From Cristatella mucedo (lineage: Eukaryota > Bryozoa > Phylactolaemata > Cristatellidae), in contig WPIO01000002.1 in NCBI GenBank assembly GCA_009760855.2, positions 11,154,001 through 11,218,000 on the forward strand: 64,000 nt of DNA. The letters are read 5' to 3'. Within the stretch, counting starts at the first letter, position 1, and every line of letters starts with the position of its first letter. This document shows, piece after piece, positions 40,201 through 45,958 of this stretch. The translations under genes were made by a program, and so were the position numbers. Under the pieces are notes generated by a model, which saw nothing but the letters and a program-made list of their open reading frames with translations, was not told the DNA's origin and searched no databases.

Positions 40201-43200
40201 CATCCTTTCCAGCCGTCCTGAGCTGCTACTTCCACACTACTCACTACCTCAACTGCTCTCTTGACTGCAATGCTTCCCACTTTATCTTTGTTGCGTGAGA
40301 AGAAGTCTGTTGGCAACCAAATGTGTACCGAAAGCCACTTAGGCTGTGATTGCGCTATACAAAACTCTCCTGCATAACACCGACATAGTCTTTGTGGCTT
40401 TGAAGAGTTACAGGTGGAGATGCATTACATTACAAACCAGAATAACCCGATTATCTTATGAAAGACCTTGGTCGTACGAAGTCTAATATTAAGCTTCTGA
40501 CATCTAGGCTCAAGGAGTGGAACTCATAGGGTGACATTTAGAAAGTAACAGATCAAAGAAAGCAGCAAAAAGACTTTTTCAACTTCTCCAGTCGGAAACA
40601 TGGGCTGTGCTTTTGAAAGAATGCGACCGATCTATTCGAGGCTTTAGGGATGACCTGTCACACGACTAAATGACGCTTATTCATAGAGAGTTCATCCAGG
40701 AGTATCAAAGCAGTGCTGCTTCATAGCTGCAACAAATACGGTCTCTCCCTATGGCTAGCTCTGCACACATCAATGAGGATTAAACCAGTGTCACAATATA
40801 GCTCAATGTTCAATAGTGTGGTAGTATGATGGCGAGTATGGCTGAGAGGTAATAGCTGACTTCAAAATCGTATCGTTCCTGATAGGGCTCTCCAATATAG
40901 CTTCTTTAAGTTTTCTTGTTTTCTTTGCCTACCCGACAGTTGGGACACTAAGGCGCACTATGACAAGACGGACTACAGCTGCTGCAGGTGAGAACAACAT
41001 CGAGTAGAAGCTACTGGTTAACCATAAGAAGGTGTTGATGCCACCACTGCACATCAAGTTGGTGAGCCGTGATGGCACACTAGGTAAGGCGGTTGCTTTC
41101 ACGACCTCGGTCCCGAGGTCGTGGGTTCGAGCCGTAATGGCACACTAGGTAAGGCGGTTGCTTTCATGATCTCGGTCCCGAGGTCGTGGGTTCGATTCCT
41201 GCGGTGAGCGATTCTTTGTTGCCACTGCAAGCGGTGGTGATAGCCATAAAGACTCTGCTGTCGCTATACAAAAAGAGGCTGTTTAATCAGCTAGGATTTA
41301 TTTTTATTTAAGTCTCACCAAGCAAACATTGGTCACGGCTCTAGACAATGAGTCAGCAGCTTTCAAATAGCTCTAACATGTCTTACAACTGCTGACACTG
41401 CAGAACCTTGTGGCCTCTATGCCTGGCCAGATAAAGTAGGCATTAAAGAATCGATGTAGGGAGACGTTATATTAAACACATACACACTAACAGTATCTGT
41501 GATTGTTTTTAGGCTATCAATAAATATTTTCAAATGCTGCACATAACTTTAGTATGCCTGGAATCGTAGAAAACTATCTTACTAATCAGACGAATTTACA
41601 GCCACAGCAGCTGCGGCCATACTGCAAGGATTTTTTTTCGACTGGGTGCGTATAGCAAAGGACAAGATCAGCCAATTTCGGTATATAATCTGCCATTTTT
41701 TTTATTAAGCTCGGTAACTTTATTAAAAAATAATTTTTAAATATTAACTGATTTAACAGCCTTATTTTTTATCTTGGCAGAAGAGCTTTAACAGCTACCA
41801 CCACCACTTGCAGTTGGCAATAGAGGATCGCCCACTGCGGGACTCAAATCCACAGCCTTCGTTGTGAAGAGCGAGGCATAATTAACAAGCGAGTCTTGTC
41901 AGAGCTAGAGAGTGCACATGATGCTCACGACCTCTTGACTGTTCTATCTCCCTTTGCTGGTCAATCGGGCACAAACCGGTGTGGCTGCAACATACAGGCA
42001 GTAAAGGATCACAGCAACTTTACTAAAGGTATTTTCCTAGTCCTTCATCGACACGGCTGGAGCAATAGGATCGCCCGTGTATTTAGAATGAGTGGAGGGT
42101 ATGATCTGGCTAAGTGCACTAAAGTAAAAAAGAAAAGTAAATGCTAGGTGATGTTTCAGCTTCAATTATACAGCAGCAGATGAGCCTTAATGGCTCTCAA
42201 ATCCCTTGCAACACAGATTCCTTATATTTGCATTAGGTGGCAATCGACTTTCTCAAATTGTATGACGATAAAACCAATGCACTAGCTGTGAGCAAACTTA
42301 GTGTGATTCGTGACTTCAAAAACCTAACCCTCCCAACTTGCTGAACCTTGGTACATCAAGGTGCATGCTTGCAGCTTATTGAGGTATGTGCTTCTGACTT
42401 ACTAGCAACTTCATTTACAGTGCAGCTTTTTGCCTTGGAAATTCCATAACTCGGCCAATACTTGACGGATCAATGTAATCACTGCAGTAGTTTATTTCTG
42501 ATTTCAGTCGATTATTTTTACTCTACATGTCAATGACTGCATAATATGAAGTTCAAGGACGTTCGGTGGCATGTACAGAAGAACTTATCCAACCGAAATC
42601 GGACATGAATTATTGCAGTGGAGCATGTAAAGCTGTGCTGAACTCACATGTGATATTTCATGATCAGTAAGGTACTGGCCGAGTTATGGAATTTACAGGG
42701 CTCAATCTTTTAACAAGTTGGGAAACAAGTTGTACATGATGCAGAGATTTGGTAAATTTTTATTTGTAGATAGGTTGCTTCTATTTTACTTCCTGTTTAG
42801 ATATGGTTTCATAAAATGTTCAATGTTTTCTTTGATGTGGAAATCTTCAAAACTTCCGATCCCAACACTAACAGGTTTGTCTTTAGAAAGGTACCCTATA
42901 CAATTATTTGATTGTTAGACGAATCTTCCTAGTACAAAACTTCGGATCCGTATTTTCTCGACAATTACCCTTTGACTCTCTTTGGTAGCTAAGCAACGGT
43001 CACAAAATCCTGGCAGTATGGCAGCAGCTGCTATGGCTGCAATTCAATTCCGGTAATGAGTATTTTCTATAATATCAGACACACTATTAATCAGCTGCAC
43101 GCAGTATGCAAAAATATTTATTCGCAGCCCAAAGACAAACACGTCTGCTGTTAGTATGCATGTGTTTAATGTGACGCAGCACTAATCTGATTCTGCATGA

Positions 43201-44611
43201 CCTTTATCTGATCAAGCATAGAGGCTACAAGCTTCTGCACTGTCTTTTCTGCTGTAGCCTATTCACAAGCATTAAACTTCCTGAAAAAATCAGCTCCTGG
43301 TGTAGATCGAACGATGCCTCGGCAGCGACCCTGCCTCGGCCTCCTGTCGATATCACTCCATCTAAGTTCTATGGGTTTGGATCAGGCGACTGTGTGGGCC
43401 ACTGCATCAGCAACACCGGATTTATAAAAAAGAAAAAGCACTCTAGTTGGTCATGTAAGTTGAATTTCGGAGCTCAAATACTCAGCTTGGGGTCCTAATA
43501 TCTGACAGCAAGATAACGACCCTAAACACACTGCCAGGGCCAATAAAGTACTCTTTTGACGAATCCATGCGTTGGACTAATGAAATTGCCCAGGCAGTAG
43601 CCCAGCTACAGCAGGTCACTCAATTGCTGTTGAACAAGCCCTTTATCAGCTGTTAGATATGAGTGACCTGCAGCCTACCAGGGGAACTTCCCTGTTGACC
43701 TAATGTTTTTTGAATCGTGGCTAAACGTAATGATCTGGTCAGGATCTGTGGGATACCACTGTTGGAAACTGGGGCATTATCAATCATGCTTGAGTTTGTC
43801 TATAAATGTGTAATAATGTATAACTGAATCCTAACATTTGACTCCTAACAGCACAGCTATGTTACAGCCACAAGGACAACATTGCAACCACAGAAGAAGA
43901 CATTTATGTGACATAAATGCAGCCAATGGTTAATTCCGGGCCTAATCCTAGAACTAGCATCGAACAAAGCAAAACGTGAGTTGCACTCATGCAGAGCAAT
44001 ACCATTTCCCGGGGATGGAGGCTGGCTGGGTCTTTACCTTCCGAACCTTACAAATGGATACCAGGCACTGTTTAATTAAAAAAAGAACAGGCGTTTTTAA
44101 AACAACACTGGAAAGAAGTTCACTAGCCATGCTGTAGCCAGAACAGGTGGAGCAAGCAGCCTACAAACTAAGTGCTAGAACTGGTTCGTAATCTCGACGG
44201 TCAAGAATACTGCTGGCTCATATCAATAGCACAAGGTGCCACGACAGAAGAAAGTGGGTTGAAACCCAACGGAAAGTAATAGCCTGTGCTGAAATAAATT
44301 GCAGTGAAACCAGCCACGAGGCTTGGTTAAAAGATGAAATGGTAAGCACGTAACATGTAGCACAGCTGAGTATATAGCACATCTACGAATTGAGGCAGTC
44401 AAACCAGTATGAATTGCAGTAGCAGTTGGATGGCACAGGCGATCAAACGGGCCTAGTAACTAAGCAAACAGGCACTTACATCCTTTGGCTCCGGCTGTGT
44501 ACTCCGGCCAAGCCTTTCGAATACGCTGACTTTCCGTTGATTGCTTTCTTCCGACGGTCCCCGATCCTTTCGTCCAACCTCAACTTTGCGCTTACTTTTC
44601 TCGGCACTCAT
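8688..44611 (-). CDS. ZC3H13: ZC3H13/Flacc ortholog, m6A writer-complex scaffold (22 exons, 1473 aa)
   Basis: Seen: 22 exons with GT-AG borders join without a stop into 4422 nt. Coding intervals, 5' to 3': 44611-44480, 38691-38585, 37770-37611, 37434-37290, 37137-37046, 36956-36817, 34326-34204, 34125-33937, 29506-28192, 24832-24649, 22791-22561, 22416-22096, 21890-21828, 20726-20621, 19462-19330, 18959-18869, 12727-12529, 11211-11168 (tentative), 9718-9605, 9476-9240, 9148-8985, 8819-8688. Layout: VFERLG motif near residue 30; CCCH finger C49-C58-C64-H68; acidic patch and coiled coil about 175-212; RS/SP-rich region about 215-1245; conserved C-terminal domain about 1260-1450. Known: ZC3H13/Flacc is a nuclear protein that links RBM15/Spenito to WTAP/Fl(2)d and promotes METTL3-METTL14 m6A methylation of mRNA. 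Human ZC3H13 is about 1668 aa and has the same order of parts. Inference: a functional gene, since no frame is broken over 36 kb. It is head-to-head with the gene at 45913 and convergent with the one ending at 7367. Confidence 0.93.
8985..9148 (-). CDS. ZC3H13: ZC3H13 exon 21
   Basis: 164 nt, phase 1 in, phase 0 out. Acceptor CTGCTGCAG, donor GTTAGT. Encodes RKRLEKASCQSLLSDMGIGK and ALWARKDLAIRRKLA, aligning with RKEERASLLSNLG and ALCFRRDSAIRKQL of human ZC3H13. Confidence 0.93.
9240..9476 (-). CDS. ZC3H13: ZC3H13 exon 20 (VVDVDW core)
   Basis: 237 nt, phase 1 in and out. Acceptor CAAGCAG, donor GTATGTG. Encodes THVVDVDWTSM, aligning with DVIDVDWSGL of human ZC3H13, and LSLFSPAAVLSRIGVSRAHA, aligning with LLKFTPGAVMLRVGISKKLA. 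One of the strongest identity anchors. Confidence 0.93.
9605..9718 (-). CDS. ZC3H13: ZC3H13 exon 19 (ISDDELD-like segment)
   Basis: 114 nt, phase 1 in and out. Acceptor GCTCTTAG, donor GTAAGTG. Encodes APSIADEELDSLM, matching the PISDDELDEIL segment that opens the conserved C-terminal region of human ZC3H13. Confidence 0.85.
11168..11211 (-). CDS. ZC3H13: ZC3H13 exon 18 (tentative)
   Basis: 44 nt, phase 2 in, phase 1 out. Acceptor CCCTAG, weak donor GTGCAA. I placed it because exons 17 and 19 have incompatible phases, so a small exon is needed between them, and this one restores the frame (SGTDRNPNTQKEL). Another short exon could do the same job. Confidence 0.4.
11891..12030 (-). mobile_element. 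L2/CR1 LINE 3' end with ATT repeat
   Basis: (AAT)n then TTGATAAAGCGCCCTCAGAG, CTAGGCACTTTGG and TTGCTGCAAAGGGAAATGCA: the reverse of the LINE 3' terminus at 62395-62480. Lies in the intron between ZC3H13 exons 17 and 18. Confidence 0.85.
12150..12410 (-). mobile_element. L2/CR1 LINE 3' end
   Basis: A second tail next to the previous one, extending through the CACAGGGACCAACTAA block that precedes the 3' UTR in other copies. Confidence 0.85.
12529..12727 (-). CDS. ZC3H13: ZC3H13 exon 17
   Basis: 199 nt, phase 1 in, phase 2 out. Acceptor ATTTGCAG, donor GTAAGTG. Contains SMPDLPALHGRVDGSRDRS and a Ser/Lys-rich end. Joining it to exon 16 keeps the frame across a 6-kb intron full of transposons. 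Confidence 0.82.
14085..14378 (-). mobile_element. L2/CR1 LINE 3' end, degenerate
   Basis: (ATA)n, then CACCCTCAGGAACTGAATCT and GGACAAATCACAAAAGACCC blocks of the LINE 3' UTR. It abuts a SINE of the same orientation. Confidence 0.75.
14379..14533 (-). mobile_element. tRNA-like SINE
   Basis: Reverse-oriented copy: CTGATTTAACAG, AGGATTCGAACCCACAACC (complement of the B box) and GAGCAAACAT...GGGCTATACC near the tRNA-like head. Confidence 0.8.
14770..16200 (-). mobile_element. Tc1/mariner transposon, dead, interrupted by a SPIN-like element
   Basis: Minus-strand transposase remnants. The N-terminal helix-turn-helix part starts near 15973 (MPPVAQLSEDTRPIL, then RGIARRLKISEGIVRSIIRK). The catalytic part has WWQHDNDPKHTAVAVKHL near 15065-15010 and WPSLSVDLNPIEYHRDEVK near 14970-14910, the Asp and Glu blocks of the Tc1 DD34E superfamily. 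In-frame stops break it, for instance after HRNGH and between the two catalytic blocks. Terminal inverted repeats were not found, so the ends are approximate. Confidence 0.88.
15599..15782 (+). mobile_element. SPIN-type non-autonomous hAT element, 184 bp
   Basis: Starts CAGCGGTTCTCAACCTG and ends AGGTTGGGAACCCCTG (inverted repeats matching at 14 of 16). Perfect 8-bp duplication CTCCAGGG at 15591-15598 and 15783-15790, as expected for hAT. The inside carries GTCGCGACCCCTTTGGGG, ACCCTTTCACAGGGGGTCGC and AAGACCATCGGAAAACAC. I recognise these as the SPIN (SPACE INVADERS) non-autonomous family, known from tetrapods and a few invertebrates. Confidence 0.9.
16370..16500 (-). mobile_element. Degenerate LINE 3' end
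   Basis: GAGAACTAAATCATTTTCTTGGCAC and AATTTGTGGCATCC blocks resemble the reversed L2/CR1 tail. Confidence 0.4.
17755..17875. repeat. AT-rich low-complexity tract
   Basis: About 120 bp of TATA/TTATTA-type sequence in the intron between ZC3H13 exons 16 and 17. Confidence 0.85.
17920..18220 (+). mobile_element. L2/CR1 LINE 3' UTR with ATT microsatellite
   Basis: Aligns with 62215-62475: TTTAGGACAGCA, GTGCTTATG, CACCCCTAACCATGTTAT, GCGCTTTATCAAGTGCATT followed by eleven ATT units. Confidence 0.88.
18869..18959 (-). CDS. ZC3H13: ZC3H13 exon 16
   Basis: 91 nt, phase 0 in, phase 1 out. Acceptor TATTGCAG, donor GTGAGT. Encodes an acidic and basic mixed stretch, RQRPRSHERERASSDHE. Confidence 0.78.
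19330..19462 (-). CDS. ZC3H13: ZC3H13 exon 15
   Basis: 133 nt, phase 2 in, phase 0 out. Acceptor CGTTTCAG, donor GTAGCT. SR/SP-rich: RKRPRSPASGEGSGPRRSPL. An internal CAG|GTGGAA could act as an alternative donor. Confidence 0.82.
20621..20726 (-). CDS. ZC3H13: ZC3H13 exon 14
   Basis: 106 nt, phase 1 in, phase 2 out. Acceptor ATTTTTTTAG, donor GTAATA. Encodes GPIIGRDMSRRSLLHGELG and a Ser-rich end. Confidence 0.75.
21024..21063. repeat. Short tandem repeat, 13-bp unit
   Basis: ACATTTAGACATTT-like units repeated about three times. Confidence 0.6.
21828..21890 (-). CDS. ZC3H13: ZC3H13 exon 13 (RG-rich mini-exon)
   Basis: 63 nt, phase 1 in and out, so it can be skipped in frame. Acceptor TTTGCAG, donor GTAGGT. 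Encodes GPFARGRGRMRIGRG, an RG-rich motif typical of RNA-binding or arginine-methylated stretches. Confidence 0.8.
22096..22416 (-). CDS. ZC3H13: ZC3H13 exon 12
   Basis: 321 nt, phase 1 in and out. Acceptor TTCCACAG, donor GTATAC. Charged and Gly/Pro-rich, with ERERQPSGELRPKYGSERK and a GGGTHMRRSLDREEKD segment. Confidence 0.85.
22561..22791 (-). CDS. ZC3H13: ZC3H13 exon 11
   Basis: 231 nt, phase 1 in and out. Acceptor CACTTACAG, donor GTGGAT (weak). RS-rich start (FSRSRRSPPGSPARRRDSS), then a Pro/Leu/Asp-rich part. The open frame runs further upstream, but only this AG fits the phase of exon 10. Confidence 0.8.
24649..24832 (-). CDS. ZC3H13: ZC3H13 exon 10 (Pro-rich end)
   Basis: 184 nt, phase 0 in, phase 1 out. 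Acceptor CTCTAG, donor GTAGGT. RS/RD-rich start (RARSRSPYEGKRR), then a Pro/Leu run PPLLPPQLLFPPLPPFYPLP. The only other nearby GT gives a phase that does not join exon 11. Confidence 0.83.
25240..26290 (+). mobile_element. Tc1/mariner transposon remnant, split by a SINE
   Basis: Plus-strand pieces: KGQLCNLHQTGLHNVAIAKE (helix-turn-helix domain, about 25343-25405), then after the SINE, KFVIFGNCKHKQYVRGRP and TITFGGKGVMVWRCFCRD (about 25950-26085), typical of the middle of Tc1 transposases. Frames are broken. Confidence 0.8.
25522..25687 (-). mobile_element. tRNA-like SINE
   Basis: Complete reverse copy inside the Tc1 remnant: CTGATTTAACAGC, CTATCACCACTACTTTCACT, GGATTCTAACCCACGACCTC and the head CTGCTGGGCTATCT. 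Confidence 0.82.
26301..26466 (+). mobile_element. tRNA-like SINE
   Basis: GTAAGCCGTGATGGCTCACT (A-box region), ACCTCGGTCCCGCGGTTCG (damaged B box), GTGGTGATAGCCGCAAAGGC and AT-rich tail. Lies just downstream of the Tc1 remnant. Confidence 0.82.
28192..29506 (-). CDS. ZC3H13: ZC3H13 exon 9, large RS-rich exon
   Basis: 1315 nt, the largest exon, phase 2 in and phase 0 out. Acceptor TGTTACAG, donor GTAGAC. It encodes 438 codons dominated by Arg, Ser, Pro and Lys, with repeated RSP/SPxR motifs such as RSPAKGSSPNAG and ERSPAKRSPARSPQKS. This fits the disordered RS region of ZC3H13 and SR-related nuclear proteins. No stop occurs. Confidence 0.92.
29890..30300 (+). mobile_element. Possible Tc1/mariner remnant
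   Basis: Plus-strand phrases such as KLSSFVRGKIMAL and CKPGLRSKLVAI resemble the N-terminal part of Tc1 transposases, but several stops occur and no catalytic block is present. Confidence 0.3.
30860..31990 (+). mobile_element. LINE (second family) 3' part with reverse-transcriptase C-terminus
   Basis: 30870-30925 is an L2/CR1-type tail (GCGCTTTATCAAGTAAATT). Then a C-terminal reverse-transcriptase region follows: LNDDKTELLLIGHPKHVAEL, ARNLGVLFDS, SLVMSRLDYCNSLLARLPKK, PLLKELGWMPVEQRIQSKVL, with stops at 31230 and 31253 before an intact stretch to TAG at 31548-31550. The 3' UTR contains GTGAGACGAAGTCTGTTGGC and ends in TTACATTACA. A 27-bp unit is duplicated at 31930-31983. Confidence 0.85.
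32000..33936. other. Intron between ZC3H13 exons 8 and 9, remainder
   Basis: AT-rich. One plus-strand open frame (32719-33024) has no family or splice support. Nothing else recognised. Confidence 0.45.
33937..34125 (-). CDS. ZC3H13: ZC3H13 exon 8
   Basis: 189 nt, phase 2 in and out. Acceptor TTCTTGTAG, donor GTACGT. Contains NNKAKKIKLSPSAR and a Ser/Arg/Gln-rich tail; the KKIK patch could be a nuclear localisation signal. Confidence 0.8.
34204..34326 (-). CDS. ZC3H13: ZC3H13 exon 7 (Lys-rich)
   Basis: 123 nt, phase 2 in and out. Acceptor TTTTAG, donor GTGCGT. Encodes a Lys/Ala-rich stretch with GTPKSKPKSLVTEKA. Confidence 0.8.
36817..36956 (-). CDS. ZC3H13: ZC3H13 exon 6 (Pro/Ser-rich)
   Basis: 140 nt, phase 0 in, phase 2 out. 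Acceptor TTATCCAG after a CT-rich tract, donor GTAAGC. Low-complexity Pro/Ser/Ala linker starting VDFTAEAVPVAPPVS. Confidence 0.82.
37046..37137 (-). CDS. ZC3H13: ZC3H13 exon 5 (coiled coil)
   Basis: 92 nt, phase 1 in, phase 0 out, donor GTGAGC. Encodes DDEQELLRKKRAIQNELKKL, a charged heptad-like helix. It matches in position and style the human helix that follows the YVHELSLEMKRQKIQ segment. Confidence 0.88.
37218..37257. repeat. (CA)n microsatellite beside ZC3H13 exon 4
   Basis: About 19 CA units, followed by a CACA/CGCG-rich purine-pyrimidine stretch up to the exon 4 donor at 37289. Confidence 0.95.
37290..37434 (-). CDS. ZC3H13: ZC3H13 exon 4 (acidic end)
   Basis: 145 nt, phase 0 in, phase 1 out. 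It starts with RS residues and ends in the acidic run TDDEDE. The donor is the first GT of a GTGTGTGTG stretch, and a long (GT)n tract lies about 35 bp downstream on the transcribed strand. Confidence 0.85.
37611..37770 (-). CDS. ZC3H13: ZC3H13 exon 3 (SR-rich, internal 18-bp duplication)
   Basis: 160 nt, phase 2 in, phase 0 out, donor GTAACC. Basic and Ser-rich. Two adjacent 18-bp copies (37681-37698 and 37699-37716) encode RRPSLE twice. The acceptor is a tandem NAGNAG (CAGCAG), so one extra Arg can be included or skipped. Confidence 0.85.
37681..37716. repeat. 18-bp coding tandem duplication in exon 3
   Basis: Two copies differing at one base; duplicates RRPSLE in the protein without changing the frame. 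Confidence 0.9.
37959..38139 (+). mobile_element. tRNA-like SINE, complete copy
   Basis: Best-preserved head: GAGCCGTGATGGCTCACAAG, GTGGGTTCGAATCCTG (consensus B box GGTTCGAATCC), GGCGATCCTTTATCGCCACT (a hairpin), GTGGTGATAGCC, AAGAGGCTGTTAAATCAGCT. Confidence 0.88.
38222..38278 (-). mobile_element. L2/CR1 LINE tail fragment
   Basis: ATAATAATATTATTAATAAT followed by GTTGATAAAGCGCCCTCAGAG. Confidence 0.75.
38585..38691 (-). CDS. ZC3H13: ZC3H13 exon 2 (CCCH zinc finger)
   Basis: 107 nt, entering in phase 0 and leaving after two bases of an Arg codon (donor GTAAGTT). It carries CRNWDRTGEC, then five residues, Cys, three residues, His: a C-X8-C-X5-C-X3-H finger whose spacing and CRNW...TG.C core match human ZC3H13. 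The acceptor TTTGCACAG follows a T-rich tract; AGs 6 and 9 nt further in would shorten the exon in frame. Confidence 0.93.
39323..39458 (+). mobile_element. tRNA-like SINE, diverged
   Basis: GTGGGTCCAAATCCTG, GGCGATCCTTTTTATTG, GCAAGCGGTGGTGATAGC and GTCTGTTAAATCAACTAAT. Confidence 0.75.
40155..40436 (+). mobile_element. Second-family LINE 3' UTR copy
   Basis: Aligns with 31680-31935: CCTGAGCTGCTACTTCCAC, TACTCACTACCTCAACTGCT, AAGTCTGTTGGC, ending GCATTACATTACA. Confidence 0.85.
41059..41310 (+). mobile_element. tRNA-like SINE with duplicated promoter head
   Basis: The 65-bp tRNA-like head (41066-41130) is repeated at 41131-41195; each copy has GGCACACTAGGTAAGGCGGT and CGAGGTCGTGGGTTCGA. 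One body and tail follow (GTGGTGATAGCC, AAGAGGCTGTTTAATCAGCT, TTTATTTTTATTT). Confidence 0.88.
41724..41885 (-). mobile_element. tRNA-like SINE
   Basis: AACTGATTTAACAGCC, AACAGCTACCACCACCACTT, GGACTCAAATCCACAGCC and an eroded head. Confidence 0.78.
42235..42330 (+). mobile_element. LINE reverse-transcriptase fragment
   Basis: GACGATAAAACCAATGCACT-type sequence matches the LNDDKTNLLA segment of the LINE at about 61525. Confidence 0.55.
42330..42960. repeat. Dispersed repeat with inverted internal arms
   Basis: ATTCCATAACTCGGCCAATA near 42447 is inverted as TACTGGCCGAGTTATGGAAT near 42671, and CTTGCTGAACCTTGGTACAT near the left edge is matched by inverted sequence in the copy at 47870. The right part holds GGTTTGTCTTTAGAAAGGTA. 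Repeated at 47870-48240, with parts at 3440-3760 and 30540-30625. Class unknown. Confidence 0.6.
43270..43660. mobile_element. Tc1/mariner remnants in opposite orientations
   Basis: Plus strand: TCTGACAGCAAGATAACGAC with ESMRWTNEIAQAVA, a decayed catalytic region. Minus strand, about 43430-43270: PIELRWSDIDRRPRQGRCRG, a second decayed NPIE block. Probably two insertions. Confidence 0.55.
44480..44611 (-). CDS. ZC3H13: ZC3H13 exon 1 (start codon, VFERLG motif)
   Basis: 132 nt, 44 codons, phase 0 at the end. The ATG at 44611-44609 has A at -3. The product begins MSAEKSKRKVEV and contains RKVSVFERLG, which matches the SVFERLG segment just before the zinc finger of human ZC3H13. The donor reads GTAAGTG. 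This start also places the finger about 48 residues in, as in the human protein. Confidence 0.92.
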
Positions 44612-45912
44612 GATCTTTGTGTGCTGCATACAACGAGATATGTATTACTACGAATTCGCAGTTAGGGCTGGCACAGCAACAGCACAGGGCCAGTCAGTGA
44701 GAGACCGCATGGATAGTGGTTCGTCAGTCATTGACCCAATTTGCGTATGCTCTTGGGTTCATTTGTTGGCTGAGTTACTCATAAACTAATAATAAAAATG
44801 ATAATAAAGATAAAGCATTTGCATACCAGCATAAGAAAGCTAAATCTCTGTCTAGGCACTTGATACGTTTTATATATTGCAATCAGTTGTGATTATGCAC
44901 AACTTCAGCAAGCATACGCACAGAGAAAACAACTGTCGCGTGTCGTATGAATTGGAAATGTACAATTGTTATGGACTGATATTCTACAAGCCATAACAAA
45001 AAGACAGCTGCTACGACCCAGATTAAACTCGCTTCGTGGGCATGACAAAGTTAGTTAGCGCGGTGCAGCTGAGCAGCGCAGAAAACGAGCGCAACAAACA
45101 CTACTAAAAGAACGAGCCATTGCAAACTCAAATGTGCACGAACCGAGGAATGCCAGCAACAAAACACTACATTCAGTTCTTCTTCATGGAGAAGTATTTT
45201 TCATACAAAGGTCGTAACTATCGTACCGAGACAACTACAATGAGCGCGCTTGGTTGTTTGGACAGTAGCACAGCCTATTGAGCTTCTTCACTACGACTAG
45301 CAGCCTGAGGCAAGCGCGACGCGATCGCCGAAAAATTAAACCGATCCAACGCAGGACGACGCGATAAAGAAAGTTTTACGACGCATAAATGGCAACGCTA
45401 ACTGTAATGCGGACTGCGATTGAGTGAACGTGACGCGCTCACTGAGCAGTACCTAAACTTCCATTTCGGTGTAGACTAGCTCATCCAACGCCGCTAGGCC
45501 CGCATTTTGGGTATAATCAGCAGTAGTCAAAGCACATTGACCAAGATATTACATTTTTGGAACTTTATATATTATAAGAAAATTAAAAAAACAGATACGA
45601 GAAACGCTGATGAAAATCCAACGCTTCGAGATGAAACAGCCGGCTGCAGGTCTCACTTGCTTCATCGTAGATCGGCAGCGGCGGAGGTAGCCGGCGCGCA
45701 TTGATACCTAGTTGTTGGTGCTGCTCAGGATGTCTGCCCTCGTTAACAAATGTTGATAATAAAGTCAATGCGGCTTTTAAACAAAATATCTTTGTGTTAA
45801 AATTAATTAGATTTTTGTGTTAAGAGCGCAGTGGTGAGTTCCGAAATGTGAGTCCGCCCTTGAATACTGCGTGACCAGTCACAACCGGAGGTGAAGTGAG
45901 GAGCCGTAGGGA
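44612..45912. promoter_or_regulatory. Shared (bidirectional) promoter interval
   Basis: 1.3 kb between two divergent start codons. It holds both 5' UTRs and presumably both core promoters. No convincing TATA box or CpG block stands out. A degenerate LINE tail with ATAATA repeats occupies about 44785-44880. The 45250-45500 part is richer in CG dinucleotides and is the likeliest core. The assignment is positional inference. Confidence 0.5.
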
Positions 45913-45958
45913 ATGCTGGCTCACGCTTCCAGAATTACGAGGGCTGCGCCGCTTATGC
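45913..45958 (+). CDS. Mitochondrial-protein gene exon 1
   Basis: 46 nt, ATG with G at -3, donor GTAAGTG, phase 1 out. The split Arg codon (C|GG) is completed exactly by exon 2. Encodes the presequence. Confidence 0.78.
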
